A DNA stretch of 64,000 nt from Lactobacillus sp. HBUAS51381 (GCF_012641095.1 NZ_JAAVSC010000010.1:1-64000); one strand, 5' to 3'; positions 25,914-36,169 are shown, counted from the first letter of the stretch. The notes: generated by a model not told the origin, from the letters alone. A program made the numbers and translations.

Positions 25914-27332
25914 TTAGTCTTCCAAATATTGCTTGGTTGCGGCCACAATATCTTGCAGCCCAACCTTGGCATCGGAGAAGAACATCTGCGTATTATCCAG
26001 CGAGAACAGTGGGTTTTGGATACCTGCGTACCCGGTACTCATTGACCGCTTGATGACAACAACGGACTTCGACTTATCAACGTCCAAGATCGGCATCCCA
26101 GAGATTTCATTCCCGCTTTCACGGGCCAGTGGGTTGGTCACATCGTTAGCCCCGATAACCAGGGAGACGTCGGTACTTTCAAACATTGGGTTGGCGTCAT
26201 CCAACTGCTTCATCTGGTCATAAGGGACGTTAACATCGGCCAGCAACACGTTCATGTGCCCTGGCATCCGCCCGGCAACTGGGTGAATCGCGTAATTAAC
26301 GTTAATCCCTTTTTCCGTCAGAACGGTGGCTAATTCGGCCACTTCATGTTGGGCTTGCGCTGCGGCTAACCCGTAGCCAGGCACGATCATCACGTTCTGG
26401 GCATAGGCCAACTGTAGCCCAATATCATCGGCGGACGTTTCCTTCACGTCAACCGGTACGTCTGGACCAGCACTCCCGCTGTCACTGTCGCCAGTCCCAA
26501 AGCCACCGGCTAAGATATTGGCAACTGAACGGTTCATCGCTTCGGCCATTTGTAGCGTCAGGATCGTCCCGGCGGCCCCAACTAAGGCCCCGGCAATAAT
26601 CAAGACTTGGTTATTGATAACGAACCCGGCAAAGGCAACGGCCAAACCGGTAAAGGCGTTCAAGAGTGAAACGACAACTGGCATGTCGGCCCCACCAATT
26701 GGCAAGGTCATCAGTAGCCCGAAGATCAAGGCCATCACGAGGCCCAGAACCACGAACCAGATATTCGTTGGCGTTGCCAGCATGAACCAGGCGGCCACCA
26801 ACATCCCTAAGACCACGATAATGTTAACCAATTTGGCACCAGGGAAGGTAATCGGTTTTCCGGGAACTTTCCCAGATAACTTTCCAGTCGCAATCAATGA
26901 ACCGGAGAAGGTAATCCCCCCAATAATCACGTCAAGGAAGACTGGAATTGAGAACGCGAGGCTCAAGGCTACCCCGTCACCCTTCATCAGGTAATCGAAG
27001 ATCCCGATAACAGCGGCAGCACCACCACCCACGGCGTTGAAGAGACTAACCAGTTGTGGGACATCGGTCATCGGCACCTTACGTGCTTTAACGACCCCAT
27101 ATGCGATTCCGACTGCTAAGCCGGCGATGAGGACAATCCAACCAGTAGCGGTAATCTTACCATCGGCCACGACTTCGATAATAATCATAATAACAGCCAT
27201 AAACATACCGATGGCGGAGAGTCCATTCCCTTTACGCGCAGTCTTTGGTGAACGCATCATGTGCACACCCAAGACGTAGCACACGGCGGAAATTAAGTAA
27301 ATTAAAGAGGCAATCGTTTGTAGGGTACTCAT
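25914..27332 (-). CDS. pntB: NAD(P) transhydrogenase beta subunit
   Basis: A 472-residue membrane protein that, with PntAA and PntAB, couples proton flow to hydride transfer between NADH and NADP+. About nine membrane segments occupy residues 1-260. The NADP-binding domain III covers about 300-472, with VPGYGLAAAQAQH near residue 320, HPVAGRMPGHMNVLLADVNVPY near residue 350 and KRSMSTGYAGIQNPLF near the end. The start overlaps the end of pntAB by 4 nt. It is the last gene of the three-gene operon. Confidence 0.95.
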   Translation of the reverse strand: MSTLQTIASLIYLISAVCYVLGVHMMRSPKTARKGNGLSAIGMFMAVIMIIIEVVADGKITATGWIVLIAGLAVGIAYGVVKARKVPMTDVPQLVSLFNAVGGGAAAVIGIFDYLMKGDGVALSLAFSIPVFLDVIIGGITFSGSLIATGKLSGKVPGKPITFPGAKLVNIIVVLGMLVAAWFMLATPTNIWFVVLGLVMALIFGLLMTLPIGGADMPVVVSLLNAFTGLAVAFAGFVINNQVLIIAGALVGAAGTILTLQMAEAMNRSVANILAGGFGTGDSDSGSAGPDVPVDVKETSADDIGLQLAYAQNVMIVPGYGLAAAQAQHEVAELATVLTEKGINVNYAIHPVAGRMPGHMNVLLADVNVPYDQMKQLDDANPMFESTDVSLVIGANDVTNPLARESGNEISGMPILDVDKSKSVVVIKRSMSTGYAGIQNPLFSLDNTQMFFSDAKVGLQDIVAATKQYLED

Positions 27333-27643
27333 TTAGAATCATCCCCCTCTGACTTGGCTTTTGGCTTACGGTCAAACATCCCTAACATCCGATCGGTTAC
27401 GGTATAACCACCCGCAACGTTGATCGCCGCAAACACGGCGCCAAAGAACGCTAAGGTGTAGAATACCCAACCGTTTGCTTCCGCTGCAATGACGAAGGCC
27501 CCGACGACAACAACACCATGAATGGCGTTGGCCCCGGACATCATAGGGGTTTGCAAAGTAGCTGGAATCTTACTCATGACTTCAAATCCAACCAATAAAC
27601 TCAGGACAAAGATTGCGAGATTCGTAAATAATTCTTCACTCAT
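27329..27643 (-). CDS. pntAB: NAD(P) transhydrogenase alpha-2 subunit
   Basis: A 104-residue membrane subunit with three to four hydrophobic segments. TPMMSGANAIHGVVVVGA (residues 32-49) is the conserved alpha-subunit membrane motif. In E. coli this part is fused to the catalytic domain; here it is a separate gene, as in Rhodospirillum-type three-subunit enzymes. AAGGAG precedes the start, and its 3' end overlaps pntB. Confidence 0.93.
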   Translation of the reverse strand: MSEELFTNLAIFVLSLLVGFEVMSKIPATLQTPMMSGANAIHGVVVVGAFVIAAEANGWVFYTLAFFGAVFAAINVAGGYTVTDRMLGMFDRKPKAKSEGDDSK

Positions 27644-27645
27644 CA

Positions 27646-28854
27646 CTAATCAGCTCCTTTCGCGTCGTCTTGATCCTCAGCCGGCGTTTCAGGTTCTTCC
27701 GGTTCTGCTGGCTTACGTTCCGGCAGTTCCATGACCGACCGTAGCCGATTACTAATAATTTCACCGTCATAGGTTGCCAACAATTCGCCGACCACTTCAT
27801 CATCAACATCGAAGACCAATTCGCCGTCTTTGTTGAGGTCGTTTAAGACGGCCTGCACGTTCTTGGCGTACATATCCGAAGCGGAAGCTGGTAATTGACT
27901 CGCCATATCGCCAGCGCCCACGATCTCGGCGCCGTTTGGCGTGGTGACCGTTTCACCCGGCTTCGATCCAGCGACGTTACCGCCCAAGTCACTGGCGGCT
28001 AAGTCCATGAATAACGTGCCTGTTTTGGCTTCGTCCACGGACTTCTGAGTAACCAGCAGTGGTGGCCGTCGCCCAGGTACTTGCGCGGTCGTAATGATCA
28101 CGTTGTTTTGGGCAATGAATCCTTCCAATTCTGCTTGTTGCTGTGCGGTTTCTTCCTTAGTCAGTTGCCGCGCGTAACCCCCTTCACCGGTAGCGGAAAC
28201 GGAGGTCGTCAGGAACGTTGCCCCTAACGATTCCACTTCACCACGAGAAGCAGGTCGAATATCGTAGCCGGAAACCATGGCCCCTAACCGTTTAGCGGTC
28301 CCAATGGCTTGCAGTCCGGCAACCCCGGTCCCTAAGACCAAGACCTTAGCTGGCTTGGCGGTCCCGGCAGCGGTGATCATCATTGGGAAATACCGTGAGA
28401 AATGATCCGCGGCCATCAGGCCAACCTTGTATCCCGCCACACTGGCCTGCGAACTCAAAACATCCATGGTTTGGGCCCGAGACACCGTCCGCGGCAACAA
28501 TTCAAATGCTAAAGCATTAATCTTCTTGGCAGCGAGTTTCTTCACGAACTCTGTGTCTGTCAATGGTGCGAGCAATCCGATGAGTGTTTGCCCCGCCTTC
28601 ATCTGATCGATAGCGGCATCATCTGGTTGCGCAATCGTGGCGATCACAGTTGCCTGCGTAATCGCTTCTGTGCGGTCAACGACTTTGGCACCGGCATCCG
28701 TGTAGACTGCGTCCCGATAGAAGGACCGTTCCCCAGCACCTTGTTCGATCAGCACTTGGTAGTCATTCTTGACGAGCTTACGTACGACGTCCGGTGACAA
28801 TGCTACCCGGTTTTCACCAGTAGCTTCTTTTAAAACCGAAATGGTAATTGCCAT
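27646..28854 (-). CDS. pntAA: NAD(P) transhydrogenase alpha-1 subunit (NAD-binding)
   Basis: A 402-residue soluble subunit that binds NAD(H). It resembles alanine dehydrogenase: ENRVALSPDVVRKL at the N-terminus, KVLVLGTGVAGLQAIGTAKRLGA with the Rossmann glycines (about residue 165), and VITTAQVPGRRPPLLVT (about residue 250). The last 25 residues form an acidic Pro/Glu/Asp tail that probably links it loosely to the membrane subunits. It is the first gene of the pnt operon. The operon would balance NADH and NADPH, useful next to NAD(P)-linked ureide and alcohol dehydrogenases. Confidence 0.95.
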   Translation of the reverse strand: MAITISVLKEATGENRVALSPDVVRKLVKNDYQVLIEQGAGERSFYRDAVYTDAGAKVVDRTEAITQATVIATIAQPDDAAIDQMKAGQTLIGLLAPLTDTEFVKKLAAKKINALAFELLPRTVSRAQTMDVLSSQASVAGYKVGLMAADHFSRYFPMMITAAGTAKPAKVLVLGTGVAGLQAIGTAKRLGAMVSGYDIRPASRGEVESLGATFLTTSVSATGEGGYARQLTKEETAQQQAELEGFIAQNNVIITTAQVPGRRPPLLVTQKSVDEAKTGTLFMDLAASDLGGNVAGSKPGETVTTPNGAEIVGAGDMASQLPASASDMYAKNVQAVLNDLNKDGELVFDVDDEVVGELLATYDGEIISNRLRSVMELPERKPAEPEEPETPAEDQDDAKGAD

Positions 28855-29302
28855 TCAACACATCCCCTTTTTGATAAGCTGTTCACAAGTTAACTATAAA
28901 GCATTTTGGGTCACAAAACAATGCTTTCAGTTGTATTTGTGCACAAGCAACAATTCTTTGTTCTACGCGGCAGTAAGTGCTCTCAATCTTCATAAAATCA
29001 CAAAAAATCTTTTCCAATCGAACACCTGAATTTCGAATTCATTCAGCACGATAATCTGAAACAAGTTTTAACATTCACAAATAAAAGTGATGACTTATTT
29101 TCATTTGTAACTTATTGGCCTAGTCCACGGGGCCATTTTCGCATAACGGACCCCCCAGCCCATTTCCCCAACAATCCTCACCACGACCCGTGAGCGTACG
29201 CGACCACCGCGTGAGCAAACCGGCTAACTAGTTGCCCCTCTCTGGCCGTCGTTAGCGTTCTTTTCAGTTGTATCATTCCGCATTTTCAACAGACCCCCCT
29301 TG
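28855..29302. other. Gene-free gap upstream of pntAA
   Basis: A 448-nt stretch holding the pnt promoter region at its left side. It is AT-rich up to about 29110, then GC-rich. I see no open frame with a ribosome site, no copy of the large repeat and no convincing terminator or cre site. Confidence 0.5.
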
Positions 29303-30115
29303 CTAACTCAGGCCCCAGCGCGTAATCGCCTCACTCACACCCCGTTCAAAATTGGCGGCGGTGACGTGAGTCGCCACGGCCTTGACTTCCGGCGTCGCAT
29401 TCTGGACCGCCACCGGACAGCCAACCTGGGTGAGCATGGGCAAATCATTCGCATTATCCCCGATGGCCATTATCTCAGCGGCAGTCACGCCCAGCCGCTG
29501 CCCCAACGCCAAGGTTGCCGTGCCCTTATCGACGCCCACCGGATTCACTTCCATGTAGCGACCCGATGAAAACGTACAGTTTACCGGCTGCGTGACCTGC
29601 GCCACCACCGCATCCCTGGCCGCTCGCCGCACCGTCGCGTCCGGATTCATGGCAATCACCTTCATGATCGGTTGTGATCGAAACTGCGCAAAATCCCCGT
29701 GCAGGGTCGTTGCCCGAACGCCGCGCGTCTGTAAATAGGCCAGATCATCGGCGCGCGGATGATAAATGGCGAGGTCGGTCAACGTATAGACGTGAATCGC
29801 CACATCGAACTGCCGTAATACGGCAAAGACGGCGGCTGCCACAGCGTACGGCATCGCGTGCTTGATCAGAACCCGATTGTCCAAGTTCTCCACGACCGCG
29901 CCGCCATTGTACGCAATCACGTACTGTTGCGGCTGGTTCCACAGGCCCAACCGTTTCAGTAGGGGCTGAATACTCAGAAAACTTCGACCGGTATTAGGGA
30001 CAAACTTAATGCCCGCTTGGGTCGCCCGTTGGATGGCCGCCACATTTTCCGTGGAAACACTCCCGTCCGCACGCAGTAAGGTTTCGTCGAGGTCACTGGT
30101 AATGAGTCGATACAT
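29303..30115 (-). CDS. Cof-type HAD phosphatase
   Basis: A 270-residue HAD-superfamily hydrolase of the Cof (IIB) subgroup. The catalytic DLDETL opens the protein at residue 8, with FVPNTGRSF (motif II) near residue 38. The C-terminal GVDKGTATLALGQRLG and IMAIGDNANDLPML carry motifs III and IV. Such enzymes dephosphorylate sugar phosphates or cofactors. It is monocistronic. The substrate is unknown. Confidence 0.88.
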   Translation of the reverse strand: MYRLITSDLDETLLRADGSVSTENVAAIQRATQAGIKFVPNTGRSFLSIQPLLKRLGLWNQPQQYVIAYNGGAVVENLDNRVLIKHAMPYAVAAAVFAVLRQFDVAIHVYTLTDLAIYHPRADDLAYLQTRGVRATTLHGDFAQFRSQPIMKVIAMNPDATVRRAARDAVVAQVTQPVNCTFSSGRYMEVNPVGVDKGTATLALGQRLGVTAAEIMAIGDNANDLPMLTQVGCPVAVQNATPEVKAVATHVTAANFERGVSEAITRWGLS

Positions 30116-30237
30116 GATTCCCCTCCTAACCTAACGAAGAGTCCGAGATAGAATTCCCGAACTCTTCATTAAAGTTGATAAATTTAGTCGTCAGGTCAGC
30201 GCGATCTGCTCTCGTCAGACGCGTTCAGGACCGCAAC

Positions 30238-31779
30238 TTAAGATTCTTCAATCCCGGAAATCAATGACAGCGTATGCATATCGTCGCCTAAATCATCGTA
30301 GAGTTTCCGGTAAAGTTGATAGTACTTGTTGTAGGTCGCATGCTGTTCGGCCCGGGGTTCCACCTTGTCACCCAGGACCTGCCACTTCTGCACTTCGTCA
30401 ACGGTCAGTGTGTCCGTGGCCAAGCCAGCCAGCATGACATCCCCCAGATTGGCTTCGGCATCGTCAACGGGTGTCCGGACCGCATAACCCGTGACATCAG
30501 CAAACATTTGAACCCAATCCGGCGAGTTCGTGACCCCACCGGCAATCACAATGTAATCGCCGAGATCCCGGCCCGTGCTTTCCATACTATGACGCAGCGC
30601 GTAGCAGACGGCTTCTTGGAAGGCGTGGAAGAGATCGGCCTTGGTGTGGACCAACGATAAGCCGAAGATCATGCCCTTGGCATCGGAATTCCAGATGGGT
30701 GCGCGTTCACCCATAAAGTAAGGGAGAACGACCAATCCGCGGCTCCCAGCCGGCACATCCTTGGCTTCCGCGCCCAAGGTAACGTAAGCGTTCGGTCCGC
30801 CTTGGTTGTGTACGGCGACTTCGGCATCGCCAAAGTTATCGCGGAACCACTTCGTGATAGCCCCGGCAGTTGCGGACCCACTAAAGTTGTAAACCAATTC
30901 GCGCGATTTGTACGGGTACGGCCAAACGATGAGGCCCTTGCCCTTGATTGGCTTTTCGCTCACTAACGCGGCGTTCATGGAAGACCCGATAGCCGCAACG
31001 TAGCGGCCGGGTTCGAAGACGCCCATGCCGATGTTGGCGGCACCCACGTCGACCCCACCGGCAATCACCGGTGTGCCCGCATCGAGACCCAAGTCAGCCG
31101 CAACGTCGGCCGTTAAGCGTCCCGCAATCTCGGTGGCATCCACAAACTTCTGCGGCATTTTGTCCATGGGAACCCCCATGGCGTCCATCATTTCCTTCGA
31201 CCACGTCCCGGTGTTGACATCGTAGAAGCCCCCGATGTTCCCCGCGGCGGAGTAGTCAATGGAAACTTCGCCCGTCAATTTGTAGATAGCGTAGTTGTTG
31301 GGCGGCAAGAACATCGCCGTCTTCTTCCAGTTCTCTGGCTCGTGGTTCTTAATCCATAGGACCTTCGTGTACCCATAGTATGGGTCAACCACATCGTTCC
31401 CCGTGATCTCGGACAACCGCTTTAAATCAACGTGTTCCTTGACCCATTCCGTTTCGCCGGCCGCACGCCGATCCATCCAGATGAGGTCGGGCCGTACCGG
31501 GTTCATGTGCTCATCCACCGGCACACCCGAGCCACCATATAGACCGCTCAGACCAATCCCTTTAATATCCGCCGGTGCGATACCGCTTTCATGAACGACC
31601 GCGCGAATGGAATCCTTGACGCCTTTGAGCCAAACGTCTGGCCACTGCTCTGCCCACAAGGGACGGGGCGTCAAAACGTCGTATTCTTCCAAATCTTGGG
31701 CAATGAGTTTGCCGTTCGTGTCCATCAGGATACTCTTCGTTCCCGAAGTCCCAATGTCCGTACCAATCAAGTATTTCAT
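30238..31779 (-). CDS. FGGY-family carbohydrate kinase (xylulokinase/gluconokinase type)
   Basis: A 513-residue FGGY sugar kinase with the two-domain actin-like fold. It begins MKYLIGTDIGTSGTKSILMD (phosphate 1 motif). The central IWMDRRA and GGVDVGAANIGMG, and the C-terminal GGVTNSPDWVQMFADVTG, are typical of the xylulokinase branch. It would phosphorylate the ketose made by the adjacent SDR. GAGGGG precedes the ATG at 31779, and the gene lies 39 nt after the SDR gene. D-xylulose is the default guess; L-xylulose, D-ribulose or gluconate remain possible. Confidence 0.85.
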   Translation of the reverse strand: MKYLIGTDIGTSGTKSILMDTNGKLIAQDLEEYDVLTPRPLWAEQWPDVWLKGVKDSIRAVVHESGIAPADIKGIGLSGLYGGSGVPVDEHMNPVRPDLIWMDRRAAGETEWVKEHVDLKRLSEITGNDVVDPYYGYTKVLWIKNHEPENWKKTAMFLPPNNYAIYKLTGEVSIDYSAAGNIGGFYDVNTGTWSKEMMDAMGVPMDKMPQKFVDATEIAGRLTADVAADLGLDAGTPVIAGGVDVGAANIGMGVFEPGRYVAAIGSSMNAALVSEKPIKGKGLIVWPYPYKSRELVYNFSGSATAGAITKWFRDNFGDAEVAVHNQGGPNAYVTLGAEAKDVPAGSRGLVVLPYFMGERAPIWNSDAKGMIFGLSLVHTKADLFHAFQEAVCYALRHSMESTGRDLGDYIVIAGGVTNSPDWVQMFADVTGYAVRTPVDDAEANLGDVMLAGLATDTLTVDEVQKWQVLGDKVEPRAEQHATYNKYYQLYRKLYDDLGDDMHTLSLISGIEES

Positions 31780-31818
31780 CGTTATTCCCCTCTTTAATCC
31801 AGCGTTATGCGCAACGTT

Positions 31819-32595
31819 TTACCATGCGGTGAAGGCGCCATCGACTAAGTAATCGGAACCCGTTGAGAAGCTGCTGGTATCGCTAGCTAAGTAAACGGCC
31901 ATCCCTTGTAATTCTTCTGGCTTGCCTAAGCGGCCCAATGGTGCCCAGTCGTTCCAAGTCTTGATTAATGGCTTCAAGTCAGGTGAGTTCAAGGTCAAAT
32001 CGGTTCCCATGTAGCCAGGACTCATGGTGTTGACCCGCACGCCCTTCTTGGCCCATTCAATGGCCAGTGACTTGGATAATTGAATGACTCCAGCCTTGGT
32101 GGCGTTGTAGGAGCATTGTGGTTGTGGCCGGTTGACGATGTGCGCGGACATGGATGCCGTGTTCACGATGGAACCAGAACCTTGTTTCAACATGTAACGA
32201 CCAGCCGCTGTGGAGCAAAGGAAGACGGCGTTCAAGTTTAAGTTGACCACCTTTTGCCATTGTTCAAAGGTCATTTCTTCGGCGGGAACGTTCAAGCACA
32301 TGCCGGCGTTATTGAAGGCGGCATCCAAACCACCCAATTCCTTAACGACCGTGTCAATCATGTTTTGGACTTGTTCTGGATCGGTGACATCCGTCTTGAT
32401 GGCGATGGCCTTTTGACCAGTGGCTTTCGCAATCTCGCGGGCCGTTTCTTGGGCCTTGGCAATGTTGATATCAACGATGGCAACGTCGGCACCGGCTTCG
32501 GCTAAGCCAGTAGCCATCGCCTTACCTAAACCTTGTGCGCCTCCCGTAACGTAAGCTTTCTTGCCATCCAAACGCATTCTATCTAAAATACCCAT
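31819..32595 (-). CDS. Short-chain dehydrogenase, polyol/ketose type
   Basis: A 258-residue SDR with TGGAQGLGKAM (residues 19-29), NNAG, the Ser of NTASMS and the catalytic YNATK. It resembles sorbose reductase and D-arabinitol dehydrogenases and probably interconverts a polyol and a ketose with NAD(H). It is first in the SDR-FGGY kinase unit, with a good promoter and a perfect cre site upstream. The precise substrate is not determined. Confidence 0.85.
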   Translation of the reverse strand: MGILDRMRLDGKKAYVTGGAQGLGKAMATGLAEAGADVAIVDINIAKAQETAREIAKATGQKAIAIKTDVTDPEQVQNMIDTVVKELGGLDAAFNNAGMCLNVPAEEMTFEQWQKVVNLNLNAVFLCSTAAGRYMLKQGSGSIVNTASMSAHIVNRPQPQCSYNATKAGVIQLSKSLAIEWAKKGVRVNTMSPGYMGTDLTLNSPDLKPLIKTWNDWAPLGRLGKPEELQGMAVYLASDTSSFSTGSDYLVDGAFTAW

Positions 32596-32656
32596 GATGA
32601 ATTCCTCCTAAATTATAAATGTATTTTGTAAAATGACTTTCTTTAATTCACGACTT

Positions 32657-32706
32657 AGCATAATCCCTCAAAAGCGAGAAGTCAATAGTTTTTGAGAACG
32701 TTTTCA
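32657..32706 (-). promoter_or_regulatory. Promoter with perfect cre for the SDR-kinase unit
   Basis: On the minus strand, TTGACT (32680-32685) and TATGCT (32657-32662) are 17 nt apart. A perfect cre, TGAAAACGTTCTCA (32693-32706), lies 7 nt upstream of the -35. Confidence 0.8.
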
Positions 32707-32729
32707 TATTTTCCTAAACTGGCTGACGC

Positions 32730-34163
32730 TTAATCGTTCTGAACTGCCTGCTGGGACTGGGTTTCTGCCGACTTTGTCTTCAACCGCTTTTTGAGTTCAC
32801 GGACAATTTCGGCGTGTTTTTCTTCCGTCAGGGTCACTTTGAGCCAAAAAATAATGGCGGCCAAGATCAACAATACAATCGGAATGTAGAACATGAAGAG
32901 ATTAAACTGGGAAACCCCCGTAGCGGAAATATCGCTGGGATGGGCATTCCCGGTCATCCCGACCATCACGGCCACGATCCCCACGATCCCGTTGGAAGCG
33001 GCCCCAGCAAGCTTATCAATCAGCGGCCGGATCGACAGCGTGACGGATTCATTCCGCACGCCATTGACCAACTGACCGTATTCCACACTGTCGGTAATCG
33101 TCATCAGTGTGGCCAAGAAGATTAGTGGATAGGGAAAGAAGTAAAAGGATACGGCCAGCAAAACCAGCAGTAAATTCTGTCCGGCAAACAAGAACAAGGC
33201 GTAGCCAATCAGCATAAAAGCGATACCACCAATGTAGATGGCCTTACGCCGAATCAACATTTCCAGCGCCGGGTACAGCGCAACCGAGATGATCCCCAGC
33301 ACACAGGTGATGACCCCCACCCAGGTGTAGGCGCCCGCATTGCCCAACCGGTAACGGAAGTAGTACATCAATAGTGAGTTGGTGACCACATAGCTAAAGG
33401 CAAATAGGAAGTACGAAGCCGCAATCCAGAGCAGTTGGCGGTTCCGGCCGATCGCCCGAAAGATATCGGAGAGCGTGGTATGCTTCACGTTAGAACGAAT
33501 CACGTTGTGCTGTTCCTTCAGGTTCAGGGACGTAATCAGCGCACCCCCGGTACATAGCAGGGCCACAATGATGACGTAGCCCGTCCAGCCGGCTCGCGTT
33601 TGCTGGCCAAAGGGCACCTTGGAGATCCAGTGAGAAAAGAGCATGATGGCGGGCGTAATGATGACGATAACGATCTGAGCGCCCAGCGTCGACCCAATCC
33701 GTGAGGCCGTCCCAAACTTGGTCCGTGTCTTGGAGTCCAGGCTGACTGCGGGCAGCAAGGACCACAGGGCAATATCACTAAATGAGTAGAAGACGTCGAT
33801 AATCAGGAAGGTGGTGGCAATCAAGATTAGGTACATCGTGGGATTACTCCAGGCCAGGCCAAAGTAGTCCGAGAACAGAAAGACCAATCCCAGCGAAGCC
33901 ACGACCGACCCAATCATGATCCACGGTCGAAACTTGCCCCAGCGGGTATTCGTATTGTCTACAACCCCACCAATCATGGGATCGAACAGGATTTCGCCGA
34001 CCCGAATCACGACCACTAGAGTCGTCACAATGCCGACCATCTTCTCATCGGCACCGCTCGTGAATAATTGACTGGTCAAAAACATCATAAAATAAATGCT
34101 CAATGTGTTATAGAACGCGTCGTGACCAAACGTTCCCAACGCATAGGATAGATATTTCTTCAA
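32730..34163 (-). CDS. GPH-family glycoside/pentoside:cation symporter
   Basis: A 477-residue, twelve-segment transporter of the glycoside-pentoside-hexuronide family. The N-terminal LSYALGTFGHDAFYNTLSIYF and the loop WGKFRPWIMIGS (about residue 70) are family marks. The likely start is TTG at 34163, with GAGGTG upstream; the longer frame to 34223 runs into the ribosome site. It probably imports the polyol or glycoside handled by the downstream SDR and kinase. It has its own cre-controlled promoter. Confidence 0.85.
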   Translation of the reverse strand: MKKYLSYALGTFGHDAFYNTLSIYFMMFLTSQLFTSGADEKMVGIVTTLVVVIRVGEILFDPMIGGVVDNTNTRWGKFRPWIMIGSVVASLGLVFLFSDYFGLAWSNPTMYLILIATTFLIIDVFYSFSDIALWSLLPAVSLDSKTRTKFGTASRIGSTLGAQIVIVIITPAIMLFSHWISKVPFGQQTRAGWTGYVIIVALLCTGGALITSLNLKEQHNVIRSNVKHTTLSDIFRAIGRNRQLLWIAASYFLFAFSYVVTNSLLMYYFRYRLGNAGAYTWVGVITCVLGIISVALYPALEMLIRRKAIYIGGIAFMLIGYALFLFAGQNLLLVLLAVSFYFFPYPLIFLATLMTITDSVEYGQLVNGVRNESVTLSIRPLIDKLAGAASNGIVGIVAVMVGMTGNAHPSDISATGVSQFNLFMFYIPIVLLILAAIIFWLKVTLTEEKHAEIVRELKKRLKTKSAETQSQQAVQND

Positions 34164-34234
34164 TTCCAACACCTCACAAAGAATTAATACAAGCCTTTTT
34201 ATAAACTCGTTTGGTAAAATCAATTTACTGCACT

Positions 34235-34263
34235 AGTATAATTGCAATCGCTTACATAAGCAA
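34235..34263 (-). promoter_or_regulatory. Promoter of the GPH symporter with cre between -35 and -10
   Basis: On the minus strand TTGCTT (34258-34263) and TATACT (34235-34240) are spaced 17 nt. The cre-like TGTAAGCGATTGCA (34243-34256, 13 of 14) lies between them. The remaining gap to 34540 is AT-rich with no gene; the divergent regulator's promoter must be there. Confidence 0.75.
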
Positions 34264-34540
34264 CCGGTTGACGGTATAAATATCTATTTCACATGATCAC
34301 AGACAGCCATATAACCAGTGTGACACCCCTTAGTCGTGATAAATTGTGTCCAATTAAATCCTTTTGTGAAATATTCACTTATACATTTTTAGCCAGTGTC
34401 CCTGTTTCGACACCTACATTTCTGCAAAATCACCACAGATCAGCAATGATAACGGTTACACAATTATCCCAAGTCTCTTTCTATTTCATCTAAATGTGCT
34501 ACACTAAACCTATTCAGTCTTATTCAGAAGGAGGCCCATC

Positions 34541-35659
34541 ATGAGTACCAGTAATATGCAAGCCATTCAGCACTCGAACTACTCGGATATTTATCATCTA
34601 CTTTATGACAGCGACAAGCTTTCCAAGCAGGACATTGCGGATACCCTGGGCCTAAGCCTGCCCACGGTGAGTTCCAACCTGCAAAAATTAACCGAACGAC
34701 ACCTCATCATCAAAAACGGGCAGCTCAAGTCATTGATCGGACGCCGGGCTACCGCCTACGCGATTGACCCCAACGTCAGTCTGAGCGTGGGCGTGGAAAT
34801 CTTCCGGACCTACGCCACCATGACCGTCCTCAATTTGCGTAATGAGGTATTGGCTCTCCACACCACCAATCTGCCCTTTGCGAACGATGACCAGTACGCC
34901 CAGGCACTCAGTCAGCAACTGCTCAGCTTTCTCCAAACCAAGGGCTTCAGTCTGACTCAAATCAGCGGTGTCGGCATTGGGATTCAAGGGCTGATCTCCA
35001 ATGACGGCACGACCATTCTCTACGGCAAGATTCTCGATTGTACCGGTATGCAGGCCGATAACTTTGGCCAATATCTGCCCTTCCCCGTCACTTTCTATCA
35101 TGATGCTGACTGCGTTGCCGTCGCCGAATATGCCAAAAAGCCCACCGATGGGATTTTTCTCTCCATCGGTGAGCATATCGGGACCGCCATCATCATCAAC
35201 GGACAAGTCTTCAAGAGCCCCAGTGGCCGCAGTGGCACGATGGAACACATCACGTTGAACTCCGCGGACGGGCCCATCTGTTATTGCGGTCGGCGCGGCT
35301 GCATTGAAACGTACTGTTCCGTCAGCTCCCTGCTCCAACCCAACGAGGATCTCGGTACCTTCTTTGCCGACCTTCATCAGCACAACGATCTGGTTGAGGC
35401 GCGCTTCGAAACCTACCTGAACTACCTGTCCGAAGCCATCTACAACCTTCACATGTTCGTCGATCTGCCGATTGTGATTGCCGGCGAACTGACGAAATAT
35501 CTCACCGAATCACACGTCAAGGCCCTTCAAAAACGGCTCAAACAGCTCTCCGTCTTTCCCGAAACCTCGGGTTACCTGCAACGCGGGTCCGTCGTGGATC
35601 ACGCCGTCGCGATTGGGGCAGCGATCCCCGCTATTCAGAACCAATTACGCAATATTTAG
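34541..35659 (+). CDS. ROK-family transcriptional regulator (XylR-like)
   Basis: A 372-residue ROK repressor. The N-terminal winged helix includes LSKQDIADTLGLSLPTVSSNL (about residues 27-47). The sugar-kinase-like domain ends the protein, with the zinc-binding CYCGRRGCIETYCS (about residues 245-258). It is divergent from the GPH-SDR-kinase genes and is their likely regulator, sensing the imported sugar. AAGGAGG precedes the ATG. Its specific inducer is unknown. Confidence 0.9.
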   Translation: MSTSNMQAIQHSNYSDIYHLLYDSDKLSKQDIADTLGLSLPTVSSNLQKLTERHLIIKNGQLKSLIGRRATAYAIDPNVSLSVGVEIFRTYATMTVLNLRNEVLALHTTNLPFANDDQYAQALSQQLLSFLQTKGFSLTQISGVGIGIQGLISNDGTTILYGKILDCTGMQADNFGQYLPFPVTFYHDADCVAVAEYAKKPTDGIFLSIGEHIGTAIIINGQVFKSPSGRSGTMEHITLNSADGPICYCGRRGCIETYCSVSSLLQPNEDLGTFFADLHQHNDLVEARFETYLNYLSEAIYNLHMFVDLPIVIAGELTKYLTESHVKALQKRLKQLSVFPETSGYLQRGSVVDHAVAIGAAIPAIQNQLRNI

Positions 35660-35727
35660 AAAAAAATTCAAACCATCGATTGGTTCCAGCCAATCAGGGG
35701 TGTCCTCATAAAAATCGTCGCCAATCC

Positions 35728-36169
35728 CACCTGCGGCTGCCAGAGATTCCGGCGCTGTGGGGACCGCCGGCGGCCTGAAAAGCGGTCCGCCGGCTCGGTT
35801 CGAAGCCTGACCAAGACCGTCAGTCTTCAAACACGTCCCGCGCTGTAAGCTGAAAATCAGCTAACACCGCTGTCACGGCTACCTACATCTCTGCCTGCCT
35901 CCGGTTACGGCGATTATGACCACTAAAATTGCGGGTACATCGCCGAAGTGACCACGTTTACGCCAAGTTAATTGGGGACACTCCAAGTAGCCGTGAGTGA
36001 GCTGAATTTGGTCTCAGCCGTGGGATTTTCCAAGTGTTCTGCTTGGAAAATGGCGACTTTGAGACGCGGGCTGACGGCTCAAAGCGAGGGAAAAGACAGC
36101 ACTTTGGCTTTTCCCGATCCTCCCCACAGCGTTCCAGACCAAATTTGGCGAACGGTAAGGTGGCCAGTC
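35728..36169 (-). repeat. Intergenic structured repeat, copy C (full length)
   Basis: A full 442-bp copy in reverse orientation between the convergent ROK and ABC permease genes. In its own sense it keeps both modules. Its L1 stem is GGGAAAAG/CTTTTCCC and its L3 stem is TTTTCCAAG/CTTGGAAAA, the same paired variants as copy D. The R2 stem has GAAG/CTTC as in copy F. Confidence 0.92.
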